A DNA stretch of 64,000 nucleotides from AR5 sp041497115 (GTDB lineage Bacteria; Methylomirabilota; Methylomirabilia; Rokubacteriales; CSP1-6). The position numbers and the translations under genes were made by a program. The stretch spans positions 1 to 64,000 of the forward strand of contig JBGQFW010000009.1 of the NCBI GenBank assembly GCA_041497115.1, read 5' to 3'. The notes under the pieces are model-generated. The model did no database searches. It was not told the DNA's origin and saw only the letters and a list, made by a program, of their open reading frames with translations. Of this stretch, positions 10,788-20,387 are shown in pieces; positions within the stretch are counted from its first letter, which is position 1, and every line of letters starts with the position of its first letter.

Positions 10788-12107
10788 ATGAGGATACGAA
10801 TCTCCCTCGGCCTGCTGGCCCTGGCCCTGCTGCTGGGTCCGCTGGCGCCGGCCGTCTCCGCCCAGTCCAAGGAGGTCTTCATCCCGCTGCTGGTCTACCG
10901 GACCGGCCCCTACGCCCCCAGCGGCATCCCGATCGCCAACGGCTTCGTGGACTACTTCACGCTGCTGAACGAGCGCGACGGCGGCATCAACGGCGTCAAG
11001 GTCGCCTGGGAGGAGTGCGAGACCCAGTACGACACCAAGCAGGGCGTGGAGTGCTACGAGCGGCTCAAGGGCAAGGGCGCGGTGGTGGTCAACCCGTACT
11101 CCACCGGCATCACCTACCAGCTCATCCCCAAGGCGCCGGTCGACAAGGTCGTCGTGTTCTCGATGGGCTACGGCATGAGCGCCGCCTCCGACGGGCGCTG
11201 GTTCCCGTGGGTCTTCAACTTCCCGACCAACTACTGGAGCCAGGCCTCGGCGGTCATCCGCTACATCGGCACTCAGGAGGGCGGGCTCGACAAGCTCAAG
11301 GGCAAGAAGATCGCCCACATCTTCCACAACAGCCCGTACGGCAAGGAAGCCAACCCGACGCTGGAGGAGCTGTCGAAGAAGTACCAGTTCGAGCTCACGC
11401 TGCTCGCCGTCGACCATCCCGGCCAGGAGCAGAAGTCCACGTGGCTGCAGGTGCGGCGGCTGAACCCCGACTGGATCTTCATGTCGGGCTGGGGCGTGAT
11501 GAACCAGGTGGCGGTGAAGGAAGCGGCCGCCATCAACTTCAAGATGGACCACTTCATCGGCAACTGGTGGTCGGCCAACGACTCCGACGTCGTGCCGGCG
11601 GGGGAGGGCGCCAAGGGCTACAAGGGCGCCACGTTCCACGCGCCGGGCACCAGCTTCAAGGTGCACGCCGACATCGTCAAGTTCGTGTACGACAAGGGCA
11701 AGGGCGCCGGCAAGAAGGACGAGATGGGCACGCCGCTCTACAACCGGGGCCTCGTCAACGCGATGCTCTCGGCCGAGTCCATCCGCACGGCGATCGCGAA
11801 GTACGGCAACAAGACGGCCCCCACCACCGAGCAGGTGCGGTGGGGCTTCGAGAACCTGAGCCTGACCGACAAGCGGCTGGACGAGATGGGGATGAAGGGC
11901 TTCACGCATCCCATCAAGGTCTCCTGCGAGGACCACGAGGGCAGCGGCCCCGTGCTCATCCAGCAGTGGGACGGCAAGAAGTGGACCATCGTGTCGGACT
12001 GGATCGCGCCGATGCGCGAGGTCGTCCGCCCCAAGATCGAGGCGGCCGCCGTGGAGGAAGGCAAGAAGCTCGGCTACACCGAGCGCGACTGCGCGAAGGA
12101 GAAATAG
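10788..12107 (+). CDS. HAAT-family periplasmic solute-binding protein, cassette 1
   Basis: A 439-residue LivK-type binding protein that would deliver substrate to LivHM from outside the membrane. The start ATG follows AGAAGGAGG. Residues 1-25 form a signal peptide with probable cleavage at VSA|QS. The mature N-terminus (LVYRTGPYAPSGIPIANGFV) and the segments KGKKIAHIFHNSPYGKE and YNRGLVNAM are typical of type I periplasmic binding folds. The mature protein is longer than LivK (about 345), like binding proteins of acid or amide importers. It lacks clear amino-acid carboxylate-binding hallmarks, so branched-chain amino acids should not be assumed. Confidence 0.9.
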   Translation: MRIRISLGLLALALLLGPLAPAVSAQSKEVFIPLLVYRTGPYAPSGIPIANGFVDYFTLLNERDGGINGVKVAWEECETQYDTKQGVECYERLKGKGAVVVNPYSTGITYQLIPKAPVDKVVVFSMGYGMSAASDGRWFPWVFNFPTNYWSQASAVIRYIGTQEGGLDKLKGKKIAHIFHNSPYGKEANPTLEELSKKYQFELTLLAVDHPGQEQKSTWLQVRRLNPDWIFMSGWGVMNQVAVKEAAAINFKMDHFIGNWWSANDSDVVPAGEGAKGYKGATFHAPGTSFKVHADIVKFVYDKGKGAGKKDEMGTPLYNRGLVNAMLSAESIRTAIAKYGNKTAPTTEQVRWGFENLSLTDKRLDEMGMKGFTHPIKVSCEDHEGSGPVLIQQWDGKKWTIVSDWIAPMREVVRPKIEAAAVEEGKKLGYTERDCAKEK

Positions 12108-12111
12108 CGAA

Positions 12112-12936
<825 letters not shown>

Positions 12937-12955
12937 GCCGACAGAGGGAGGCTTC

Positions 12956-13750
12956 GTGAGCGCGCTCCTCGAGATCCGCGAGGTCTCCAAGGCCTTCGGC
13001 GGCGTGCAGGCCGTGTCCCGCGTGAGCGTGGACGTCGCCAAGGGCGACCTGATGTCCGTCATCGGCCCCAACGGCGCCGGCAAGACGACGCTGCTCAACA
13101 TGATCAGCGGCTTCTACCATCCCGACCGCGGTCAGATCCTCCTGGCGGGCGCCGACGTCTCCCACGCCGCGCCCTCGCGGATCGCCGAGCTGGGCGTGGC
13201 CCGCACCTTCCAGAACATCGCGCTGTTCCGCGGGATGACCGTGCTCGACAACCTCATGCTCGGCCGCCACGTGCACATGAAGACGGGCGTCGTCGGCGCC
13301 TTCATCTACTGGGGGTTCGCCCAGCGGGAGGAGGTCACCCACCGCCGGCGCGTCGAGGACATCATCGACTTCCTGGGCATCCAGGACCTGCGCCGCCGGC
13401 CGTGCGGCTCGCTGGCCTACGGGCTGCAGAAGCGCGTCGAGCTCGGCCGGGCGCTGGCGCTCGACCCCAAGGTCCTCCTGCTCGACGAGCCGATGGGCGG
13501 CTGCAACCACGAGGAGAAAGAGGACATGGCGCGCTTCATCCTCGACGTCAACGAGGAGTGGGGCACGACCATCATCCTCATCGAGCACGACATGGGCGTG
13601 GTCATGGACATCTCGGACCGGGTGGCCGTCCTCGACATGGGCGGCAAGATCGCCGAGGGCACGCCCGACGAGGTTCGCGCCAACCCCCAGGTGATCAAGG
13701 CCTACCTCGGCGAGGCCAAGCCCGCCGCCACGGAGCTACGGCATGGCTGA
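12956..13750 (+). CDS. livG: ABC transporter ATP-binding protein LivG, cassette 2
   Basis: A 264-residue paralogue of the LivG at 7982, with Walker A GPNGAGKTT, RTFQNIALFRGM, signature LAYGLQKRVELGRAL, Walker B VLLLDEPMGGCN and H-loop IEHDMGVVMDIS. The GTG start at 12956 follows GAGGGAGG. It begins the second transporter cassette directly behind the first. In this cassette the synthetase gene sits between livG and livH, so gene order differs from cassette 1. It overlaps the synthetase gene by eight bases. Confidence 0.92.
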   Translation: MSALLEIREVSKAFGGVQAVSRVSVDVAKGDLMSVIGPNGAGKTTLLNMISGFYHPDRGQILLAGADVSHAAPSRIAELGVARTFQNIALFRGMTVLDNLMLGRHVHMKTGVVGAFIYWGFAQREEVTHRRRVEDIIDFLGIQDLRRRPCGSLAYGLQKRVELGRALALDPKVLLLDEPMGGCNHEEKEDMARFILDVNEEWGTTIILIEHDMGVVMDISDRVAVLDMGGKIAEGTPDEVRANPQVIKAYLGEAKPAATELRHG

Positions 13751-15659
13751 CAGGATGACGCTACCCCGCTACCTGGTGCGCAACGCCCAGCAGTACGCCG
13801 CCCGGCCGGCCATCCGCGAGAAGGACCGCGGCATCTGGCAGACCTTCACCTGGCGCCAGTACCACGACCACGTCCACGACATCGCCCTCGGCCTCGCCGC
13901 GCTGGGGTTCACGCGCGGCGACAAGCTGTCGGTCATCGGCGACAACCGGCCGAAGCTGTACTGGTCGCAGGTCGCCGCCATCTGCCTGGGCGGTATCTCG
14001 GTGCCGGTCTACCAGGACTCGATCGCCAAGGAGCTCGCCTTCGTCCTCGACCACGCCGAGGTCGCGGTGGTCGTGGCCGAGGACCAGGAGCAGGTGGACA
14101 AGATCCTCGGCCTCAAGGATCAGCTGCCGGCGCTCCGGCTGGTCGTCTACGAGGACGTGCGCGGCATGTCGCAGTACCGCTTCCCGTGGCTGCGCTCGCT
14201 CGAGGAGGTCGAGGAGCTGGGCCGGCGCTTCGGGGCCGAGCATCCCGGCCACTTCGAGGCGGAGATCGCCAGGGGGCGCATGGACGACGTCGCGCTCTTT
14301 GCCTACACGTCGGGGACGACGGGCCACCCCAAGGGCGCCATGCTCACCCACGCCAACCTGGTCGCGACCGGCGAGACACTGATCGGCGCCGAGGACATCC
14401 GGCTCGAGGACGACTGGCTCGCGTACCTGCCGATGGCGTGGGTGGGCGACTCGCTCTACACGCTGGTCATCAACCTGATGGTCGGCTTCACGGTCAACTG
14501 CCCGGAGAGCCCGGAGACGGTCCAGCGCGACCTGCGCGAGCTGGGGCCCACCGCCGTCCTGGCGCCGCCCCGCATCTGGGAGAACATGCTCACGAGCGTG
14601 CAGGTGCGCGCGGCCGACTCGCCGCCGCTCAAGCGCCAGGTGTTCGAGCGCTTCCGCGCGGTGGCCGAGCGCGCCGAGATTCTCCGCGCCGAGGGCAAGC
14701 CGGTGGGGCTGGGGCTGCGGCTGGCGGTGGCGCTCGGCGAGTTCTTCGTCTACGGTCCGGTGCGCGACCAGCTCGGCCTGCGCCAGGCCCGGTGGGCCTA
14801 CACCGGCGGCGCGCCGCTGGGACCCGACACCTTCCGCTTCTTCCGCTCGTTCGGCGTCAACCTCAAGCAGGTCTACGGCTCGACCGAGGTGACCGGGCTC
14901 GTGTCGCTGCAGCCCGACACCGAGGCCAACCCCACCACGGCGGGCCGGCCGTGTCGCGGCATCGAGGTGAAGATCGGCGACAAGGGCGAGGTCCTCGTGC
15001 GCAGCGCGGGCGTCTTCAAGGGCTACTTCAAGAACGACGAGGCGACGCGCGAGGTGGTGGAGCCCGACGGCTGGTTCCACACCGGCGACGCCGGATTCGT
15101 GGACCCGCGCGGGCACCTGGTCATCATCGACCGCGCCAAGGACGTGGGGGCGCTGGGCGACGGCACCGCGTTCGCGCCCCAGTTCATCGAGAACAAGCTG
15201 AAGTTCAGCCCCCACATCCGCGAGGCGGTCGCCTTCGGCGACGGCAAGCCGTTCGTGGCGGCGATGATCGCGATCGATCCCAACACGGTGGGCAGCTGGG
15301 CCGAGCGGCGGGGCGTGGCCTACACCTCGTATACCGATCTGAGCCAGAAGCCGGAGGTGCGCGCGCTCATCGCCGACGAGATCCGGCGCGGCAACGAGAC
15401 GCTGCCTCCCGCGCAGCAGGTCCGCCGCTTCCTGCTGCTCACCAAGGACCTCGAGGCCGACGACGCGGAGATGACCCGCACCCGCAAGGTCCGCCGCCGG
15501 CACGTCGCCGAGAAGTACGCGCCGGTGATCGACGCCATCTACGCCGGACAGGACGAGGTGGCGCTGGTCAGCACGGTCACCTACGAGGACGGCCGGCAGG
15601 CCACGCTGTCGTCCAAGGTCCACATCGAGGACGTCGCCGAGGCGCTGGCCCATGCCTGA
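13743..15659 (+). CDS. Long-chain-type acyl-CoA synthetase (FadD15-like), cassette 2
   Basis: A 638-residue paralogue of the synthetase at 6018. It shares the opening (ATREK-like AIREKDRGIWQTFTWRQY), P-loop AYTSGTTGHPKGAMLTHANL, LPMAWVGDSLYTL, and the distinctive DRAKDVGALGDGTAFAPQF segment with ENKLKFSP. It differs at the acyl-pocket position YGSTEVTGLVSLQPDTE, versus YGMTESSALVAIQRDGD in the other copy, which suggests a different acid. The ATG at 13743 overlaps livG and the stop overlaps livH, each by eight bases. The synthetase is therefore fully embedded in the transporter operon. Confidence 0.92.
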   Translation: MADRMTLPRYLVRNAQQYAARPAIREKDRGIWQTFTWRQYHDHVHDIALGLAALGFTRGDKLSVIGDNRPKLYWSQVAAICLGGISVPVYQDSIAKELAFVLDHAEVAVVVAEDQEQVDKILGLKDQLPALRLVVYEDVRGMSQYRFPWLRSLEEVEELGRRFGAEHPGHFEAEIARGRMDDVALFAYTSGTTGHPKGAMLTHANLVATGETLIGAEDIRLEDDWLAYLPMAWVGDSLYTLVINLMVGFTVNCPESPETVQRDLRELGPTAVLAPPRIWENMLTSVQVRAADSPPLKRQVFERFRAVAERAEILRAEGKPVGLGLRLAVALGEFFVYGPVRDQLGLRQARWAYTGGAPLGPDTFRFFRSFGVNLKQVYGSTEVTGLVSLQPDTEANPTTAGRPCRGIEVKIGDKGEVLVRSAGVFKGYFKNDEATREVVEPDGWFHTGDAGFVDPRGHLVIIDRAKDVGALGDGTAFAPQFIENKLKFSPHIREAVAFGDGKPFVAAMIAIDPNTVGSWAERRGVAYTSYTDLSQKPEVRALIADEIRRGNETLPPAQQVRRFLLLTKDLEADDAEMTRTRKVRRRHVAEKYAPVIDAIYAGQDEVALVSTVTYEDGRQATLSSKVHIEDVAEALAHA

Positions 15660-16548
15660 AGCGCTGGGCTTCTTCGCCCTGCTGATGTCCAACGGCATCC
15701 TCATCGGGCTGATGTACTCGCTGATCGCCCTCGGCTTCGTGCTCGTCTACAAGGCCACCGACGCCGTCAACTTCGCCCAGGGCGAGTTCGTCATGATCGC
15801 GGGCTTCGTGGTGGTGGGCGGCTTGACCGTCCTCGGCGCGCCGCTCTGGCTCTCGATCGCGGCGGCCCTCGCCGGCATGGTGGCCTTCGGCTTCGTCCTC
15901 GAGCGACTCGTCCTCCGCAAGCTCATCGGCCGGCCCGTGATCGCCGTGGTCATGGCCACGATCGGGCTCGCCTCGATCCTCCGCGGCCTCGGCCCGTTCA
16001 CGATCTTCCAGGGCACCCGGCCGCTGCCGCTGCCGATCAGCGACGAGCCGTTCATCCTGGGGCCGCTGTTCATCCCGCCCATCCAGCTCGTGGGCGGCGG
16101 GGTGAGCCTGGCCTTCCTGGCCGGCTTCGGCTGGTTCTTCCTCAAGTCGCGCAAGGGCATCGCCATGCGCGCGGTGGCCGACAACCAGCAGGTGGCGATG
16201 GCCATGGGCATCGACGTCCAGCGCTACTTTGGCCTGGCGTGGGCCATGACCGGTATCGTGTCGGCGCTGGGCGGCGTGCTGTGGGGCAGCCTGCTCGGGG
16301 TGGACGTCAACCTCGCGCTGGTGGGGTTCAAGGTGTTCCCGGTGGTGATCCTCGGCGGCCTCGACTCGATCCCCGGCGCCATCGTCGGCGGGCTGATCGT
16401 GGGGCTCGTCGAGAACGTGGCGGCCGGCTACGTCGACCCGGTCGTGGGCGGCGGCACCAAGGACTTCGCCCCCTACGTCCTGATGATCATGGCGCTGATG
16501 ATCCGGCCCTATGGCATCTTCGGCAAGCGCATCATCGAAAGAGTATGA
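15652..16548 (+). CDS. livH: ABC transporter permease LivH, cassette 2
   Basis: A 298-residue HAAT permease, paralogue of the gene at 8754. Landmarks are LIGLMYSLIALGFVLVYKAT, NFAQGEFVMIAG, the loop SRKGIAMRAVADNQQVAMAMGI, and ILGGLDSIPGAIVGGLIVGL. The last codons and stop form part of the left arm of a palindromic repeat, so the 3' end of the gene coincides with the repeat boundary. Confidence 0.92.
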   Translation: MPEALGFFALLMSNGILIGLMYSLIALGFVLVYKATDAVNFAQGEFVMIAGFVVVGGLTVLGAPLWLSIAAALAGMVAFGFVLERLVLRKLIGRPVIAVVMATIGLASILRGLGPFTIFQGTRPLPLPISDEPFILGPLFIPPIQLVGGGVSLAFLAGFGWFFLKSRKGIAMRAVADNQQVAMAMGIDVQRYFGLAWAMTGIVSALGGVLWGSLLGVDVNLALVGFKVFPVVILGGLDSIPGAIVGGLIVGLVENVAAGYVDPVVGGGTKDFAPYVLMIMALMIRPYGIFGKRIIERV

Positions 16549-16671
16549 GGGCGACGAGAACGGCGCATCTGCTTCGTTGCCTCGTCGTTCCCTCCCTGCG
16601 GCGTAGGCGGCCTACGCCTCAGTCGGGAACTCCTCGGCGCCTCGCATCTGCACCGTTCTCGTCGCCCTCAT
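16545..16671. repeat. Dispersed palindromic element, family P, copy 1
   Basis: A 127-base element bounded by a perfect 19-base inverted repeat (16545-16563 against 16653-16671). It has a central inverted repeat GGCGTAGG-CGG-CCTACGCC (16600-16607 / 16611-16618) and an intermediate one, GTTCCC / GGGAAC. The octamer GCATCTGC occurs inside both ends in direct orientation. A second copy lies at 23807-23930. It separates livH from livM inside the operon, where the other cassette has a one-base gap, so it looks like an insertion. No T-run follows, so it is not a typical terminator. Confidence 0.8.
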
Positions 16672-16696
16672 GCACAGGCCGCGCCCGGAGAGGAAC

Positions 16697-17764
16697 ATGA
16701 TTCATCGGGAGTGCGGGGTTCTCAAGACGACGTATCAGGCGGACATGGCACTGTACCCGCTGCCGATCGCGCGATGGACGGTCGCGGTGGTGGCGGTGCT
16801 GTTCTTCCTCGTCATCCCGCTCACGCTCGACGAGTACTACCTGTCGGTGGGCAACCTCGTGTGGATCGCCGTCATCGGCGCGCTCGGCCTCAACATCCTG
16901 GTCGGCTACACCGGGCAGGTCTCCATCGGCCACGGCGCCTTCATGTCGGTGGGCGCCTACACGGCGGCCAACCTCGCCAACCGGCTCGGCTCGCCGTGGC
17001 CGGTGAATCTCCTGGCCGGCGGCCTCATGGCCGCGCTCATCGGCGCCATCGTCGGCATCCCGTCGCTGCGGATCAAGGGACTCTACCTCGCCATCGCCAC
17101 GCTGGCCGGCCAGCTCATCATCGAGTGGACGATCAACCACGTGACGTTCATCAGCGGCGGGGTGCAGGCCTCGATCGAGGTGGCGCGGCCGAAGCTCGGC
17201 CCGATGGTGCTCGCCACCCAGCGCCACATGTACTACTTCCTGCTGACGTTCGTCGTCCTCGCGATCGTCGGCACGATGAACCTCATGCGCACCCGCGTGG
17301 GGCGCGCGTTCATCGCCATCCGCGACCAGGACATCGCCGCCGAGATCATCGGGATCAACATCTTCCGCTACAAGCTGCTGGCGTTCGCCATCTCGTCGTT
17401 CTACGCCGGGGTGACCGGGGTGCTCTACACGTACTTCCTCGGCATCGCCAACTACGAGCAGTTCCAGATCGGCGTGTCCATCGACTACCTGGCCATGATC
17501 ATCATCGGCGGGCTCGGCTCGGTGCTGGGGTCGATCTTCGGCGCCGCCTTCGTGACGCTGCTGCCGATCGTCATCCGCTACGCCATGGAGGCGTTCGGCG
17601 GCATCTTCTTCTCTCAGAAGACGATCCTCAACCTGATCCCCAACCTCCGTCTCATGATGTTCGGCGCCCTCATCATCTTTTTCCTGATCGTGGAGCCCGA
17701 GGGACTGAACCGCCTGTGGCGGAATATCCGGAGCTACTTCCGTGTCTGGCCGTTCGCGTACTGA
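16697..17764 (+). CDS. livM: ABC transporter permease LivM, cassette 2
   Basis: A 355-residue HAAT permease with GLNILVGYTGQVSIGHGAFM, RVGRAFIAIRDQDIAAEIIG and IIGGLGSVLGSIFGAAF. ATG at 16697 follows GGAGAGGA and yields MIHRECGVLKTTYQADMA, aligning with the LivM of cassette 1. An upstream in-frame ATG at 16670 falls at the edge of the palindromic element and is less likely. The C-terminus RVWPFAY matches the other copy. Confidence 0.91.
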   Translation: MIHRECGVLKTTYQADMALYPLPIARWTVAVVAVLFFLVIPLTLDEYYLSVGNLVWIAVIGALGLNILVGYTGQVSIGHGAFMSVGAYTAANLANRLGSPWPVNLLAGGLMAALIGAIVGIPSLRIKGLYLAIATLAGQLIIEWTINHVTFISGGVQASIEVARPKLGPMVLATQRHMYYFLLTFVVLAIVGTMNLMRTRVGRAFIAIRDQDIAAEIIGINIFRYKLLAFAISSFYAGVTGVLYTYFLGIANYEQFQIGVSIDYLAMIIIGGLGSVLGSIFGAAFVTLLPIVIRYAMEAFGGIFFSQKTILNLIPNLRLMMFGALIIFFLIVEPEGLNRLWRNIRSYFRVWPFAY

Positions 17765-17788
17765 GGTACGCGTCGAAAGGAGACGCTC

Positions 17789-19042
17789 ATGAGGCGTTAT
17801 TGGGCCGTTCTGACAGCGTTGTTGCTGATAGCGGGCACCCTGGTCCCGGCGGCGACCTCGCTCGCGCAGGGCAAGAGCGAGGTCGTCATCGGTGTGCAGT
17901 GCGACCGCACCGGTCCGACCCAGATCGTCGGCACGGTCCTGTGCCCGGCGTTCCACGACTACATCGCCCTCGTCAACTCCAAGGGCGGTGTGGAGGGGCA
18001 CAAGATCAAGGCGATGGAGATCGACCACGAGTACAAGGTGCCGCCGGCGATCGAGTCGTACGAGCGGTTCAAGAAGGAGGGCGCCGTGACCATGGCGGTC
18101 TACGGCACGCCCCAGATCTACGCGCTCGCCGCCAAGCTGACGGAAGACCGGATCCCCGGGACGTCGCCGGGCTTCGGCAGCGCCGCCGCCGCCGACGGGC
18201 AGCGCTACCCGTACATCTTCCCGATCGCCGCCACCTACTGGTCGCAGGGCGCGGCGGCGGTGGACTTCGCCAAGAAGCAGCTCGGCGGCAGTCTCAAGGG
18301 CAAGAAGATCGCCTACATCTTCTACGACAACCCGGCCGGCCGCGAGCCGATCGAGGTGATCGAAGACCTCGCCGCCATCGAGGGGTTCCAGCTCAGGACG
18401 TTCGCGGTGCCGCCGCCCGGCGTTGAGATGGGCGCCCAGGTGCTCGACATCGCCCAGCGCTTCCACGCCGACTTCGTGATCGGCCATCTGTTCGGCGGGG
18501 CGCCCTCGGTGTCGATCAAGGAGTTCAAGCGGGTCGGGTATCCGCTCCGCAAGGTCGTGTCGTTGGTGTGGGGCGCGGCCGAGGCCAACATCGACGGCGC
18601 CGGCGGCTTCGGCGTCGCCGAGGGTTACTACGCCATGCAGTTCGCCGGCGTGGGGTCGGACTATCCGGTCCTCAACGAGATCCGCGAGATGTACAAGAAG
18701 GAGGGCAAGCCGGCGCCGAAGGAGATGGCGTCCACCGTCTTCTACAACCGCGGCGTGCTCATCGCGGCGCTCCACGTCGAGGCCATCCGTAACGCGCTCA
18801 AGGCCAAGCCCGACGGCAAGATCACCGGCGACGACGTGAAGAAGGGGTTCGAGAAGATCAGCAACTTCACCCTGGGCGGGCTGGTGCCGCCGCTCAAGGT
18901 GACGCCGCAGGACCACGAGGGCGGCGGGCTGGTGCAGATCTGGCAGGTGAAGGGCGGCAAGTTCGAGAAGGTGACCGATTGGTACGCCGCCTACCAGAAC
19001 GTGGTGGCCAAGCACATCAAGGAATCGGGAGCCAAGAAGTAG
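17789..19042 (+). CDS. HAAT-family periplasmic solute-binding protein, cassette 2
   Basis: A 417-residue exported binding protein. Signal peptide residues 1-26 (cleavage near SLA|QG), then VVIGVQCDRTGPTQIVGTV, KGKKIAYIFYDNPAGREP and YNRGVLIAALH. The start follows AAAGGAG. It is only distantly similar to the binding protein of cassette 1: the ligand-facing start is CDRTGPTQ versus YRTGPYAP. The two cassettes may therefore import different solutes even though their permeases and ATPases are close paralogues. Confidence 0.9.
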   Translation: MRRYWAVLTALLLIAGTLVPAATSLAQGKSEVVIGVQCDRTGPTQIVGTVLCPAFHDYIALVNSKGGVEGHKIKAMEIDHEYKVPPAIESYERFKKEGAVTMAVYGTPQIYALAAKLTEDRIPGTSPGFGSAAAADGQRYPYIFPIAATYWSQGAAAVDFAKKQLGGSLKGKKIAYIFYDNPAGREPIEVIEDLAAIEGFQLRTFAVPPPGVEMGAQVLDIAQRFHADFVIGHLFGGAPSVSIKEFKRVGYPLRKVVSLVWGAAEANIDGAGGFGVAEGYYAMQFAGVGSDYPVLNEIREMYKKEGKPAPKEMASTVFYNRGVLIAALHVEAIRNALKAKPDGKITGDDVKKGFEKISNFTLGGLVPPLKVTPQDHEGGGLVQIWQVKGGKFEKVTDWYAAYQNVVAKHIKESGAKK

Positions 19043-19055
19043 GGAGCCCGACGAC

Positions 19056-19087
19056 GCGGCCGGCCTCCCACGCCGGGGGCCGGCCGC
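19056..19087 (+). promoter_or_regulatory. GC-rich hairpin between binding protein and livF
   Basis: A perfect 10-base-pair stem GCGGCCGGCC / GGCCGGCCGC with a 12-base loop, starting 13 bases after the binding-protein stop and lacking a T-run. Such hairpins commonly protect the 3' end of abundant binding-protein mRNA or attenuate downstream genes; the role here is inferred. Confidence 0.6.
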
Positions 19088-19102
19088 GACCGGGACGCCG
19101 AC

Positions 19103-19897
19103 ATGCTGACGCTGAACAACATCGAGGTCATCTACGACGGGGTCATCCTCGTTCTCAAGGGCGTGTCGCTCAACGTCCGCGAGGGCGGTATCACCACGCT
19201 GCTCGGCGCCAACGGCGCCGGCAAGACGACGACGCTCAAGGCCATCTCGGGGCTCCTGCGCTCCGAGCGGGGCGAGATCACCAAGGGGACGATCGAGCTC
19301 GACGGCGACCGCATCGACCGGCTACCGCCCCACCGGGTGGTCCGGCGCGGCGTCGTGCAGGTCTTCGAGGGCCGGCGCGTGTTCGAGCACCTCACCACCG
19401 AGGAGAACCTGATCGCCGGCGCCCACATCCAGGGCGACCGGGCCAAGATCCGGGAGGGCATCGCCCGGGTGTACGAGTACTTCCCGCGGCTGGGCGAGCG
19501 CCGGCAGGTGGAGTCGGGCTACCTCTCGGGCGGCGAGCAGCAGATGCTGGTCATCGGGCGGGCCCTCATGTCCGCCCCCAAGGTGATCCTCCTCGACGAG
19601 CCCTCGCTCGGCCTGGCGCCGATGCTGGTCGAGGAGATCTTCGAGATCGTGCAGCGCCTCAACGGCGAGCAGGGGCTCACGGTCCTGCTCGTCGAGCAGA
19701 ACGCCACGATGGCGCTGGCCATCGCCGAGCACGGCTACGTGATGGAGAACGGCCGCATCGTGCTGGAGGGGGCGGCCGCGTCCCTGCGCGAGAACGCCGA
19801 CATCAAGGAGTTCTACCTGGGTCTCACCGAGGTCGGCGGCCGCAAGTCGTACCGCGAGGTGAAGCACTACAAGCGCCGTAAACGCTGGCTCAGCTGA
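19103..19897 (+). CDS. livF: ABC transporter ATP-binding protein LivF, cassette 2
   Basis: A 264-residue ATPase with Walker A GANGAGKTT, VVQVFEGRRVFEHLTTEENL, signature LSGGEQQMLVIGRAL, Walker B VILLDEPSLGLAP and H-loop LLVEQNATMALAIAEHG. It ends with the tail GRKSYREVKHYKRRKRWLS, the same basic extension as the LivF of cassette 1. That argues for a conserved function of the tail rather than chance. It is preceded by a 60-base gap containing a strong hairpin. Confidence 0.92.
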   Translation: MLTLNNIEVIYDGVILVLKGVSLNVREGGITTLLGANGAGKTTTLKAISGLLRSERGEITKGTIELDGDRIDRLPPHRVVRRGVVQVFEGRRVFEHLTTEENLIAGAHIQGDRAKIREGIARVYEYFPRLGERRQVESGYLSGGEQQMLVIGRALMSAPKVILLDEPSLGLAPMLVEEIFEIVQRLNGEQGLTVLLVEQNATMALAIAEHGYVMENGRIVLEGAAASLRENADIKEFYLGLTEVGGRKSYREVKHYKRRKRWLS

Positions 19898-19915
19898 CAG
19901 GAGGATGTGAGGGCG

Positions 19916-20371
19916 ATGAGACGAATGGTGGGGTGGGCCGTGTTGACGCTGTTCGTGGCGGTGGGTGTGGGCGCGTGCGCGAGCATGGAGTCGGCGCCGG
20001 CGAGCGCCCCGTCGCTGTACAAGCGGCTGGGCGGCCGTGAGGGCATCGCGATCGTGGTGGGCGACTTCACGACCAACATGGCGGGCGATGCGCGCGTGAA
20101 CGAGCGGTTCAAGGCGGCGAAGCCGGCCGAGCTCGAGAAGTTCAAGTCGAACCTGGCCGACCAGATCTGCGAGGCGACCGGCGGGCCGTGCGCCTACGTC
20201 GGCAAGAACATGAAGGACGCCCACAAGGGCATGAACATCACCGAGGCCGAGTGGAACGCCACCGTCGAGAACCTCGTCAAGGCGCTCGACAAGAACAACG
20301 TGGAGTCCAAGGCCAAGCAGGAGCTGCTCAACGCGCTCGGCCCCATGAAGAAGGACATCGTCGGCCAGTAG
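19916..20371 (+). CDS. Group I truncated hemoglobin, predicted lipoprotein
   Basis: A 151-residue protein. Residues 1-20 form a lipoprotein signal peptide ending in the lipobox VGAC, with Cys21 as the acylation site. Residues about 33-150 match group I truncated hemoglobin: LYKRLGGREGIAIVVGDF, ATGGPCAYVGKNM, and the proximal heme histidine in DAHKGMNIT. Predicted to bind heme and O2 or NO at the outer face of the inner membrane or in the periplasm. ATG at 19916 is chosen because it gives usable spacing to AGGAGG (19899-19904); a GTG at 19907 would lie only two bases from it. Placed between livF and an acyl-CoA synthetase in the same array. Confidence 0.82.
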   Translation: MRRMVGWAVLTLFVAVGVGACASMESAPASAPSLYKRLGGREGIAIVVGDFTTNMAGDARVNERFKAAKPAELEKFKSNLADQICEATGGPCAYVGKNMKDAHKGMNITEAEWNATVENLVKALDKNNVESKAKQELLNALGPMKKDIVGQ

Positions 20372-20387
20372 CGGACGGCCGACCGGC

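Noticed and set aside
16545..16671. Rho-independent terminator between livH and livM
   Set aside because: There is no T-run and the operon continues; the 127-base multi-stem structure fits a repeat element better.
16670..16696. Longer LivM start at ATG 16670
   Set aside because: It lies at the edge of the palindromic repeat; ATG 16697 has a ribosome-binding site and aligns with the paralogue.
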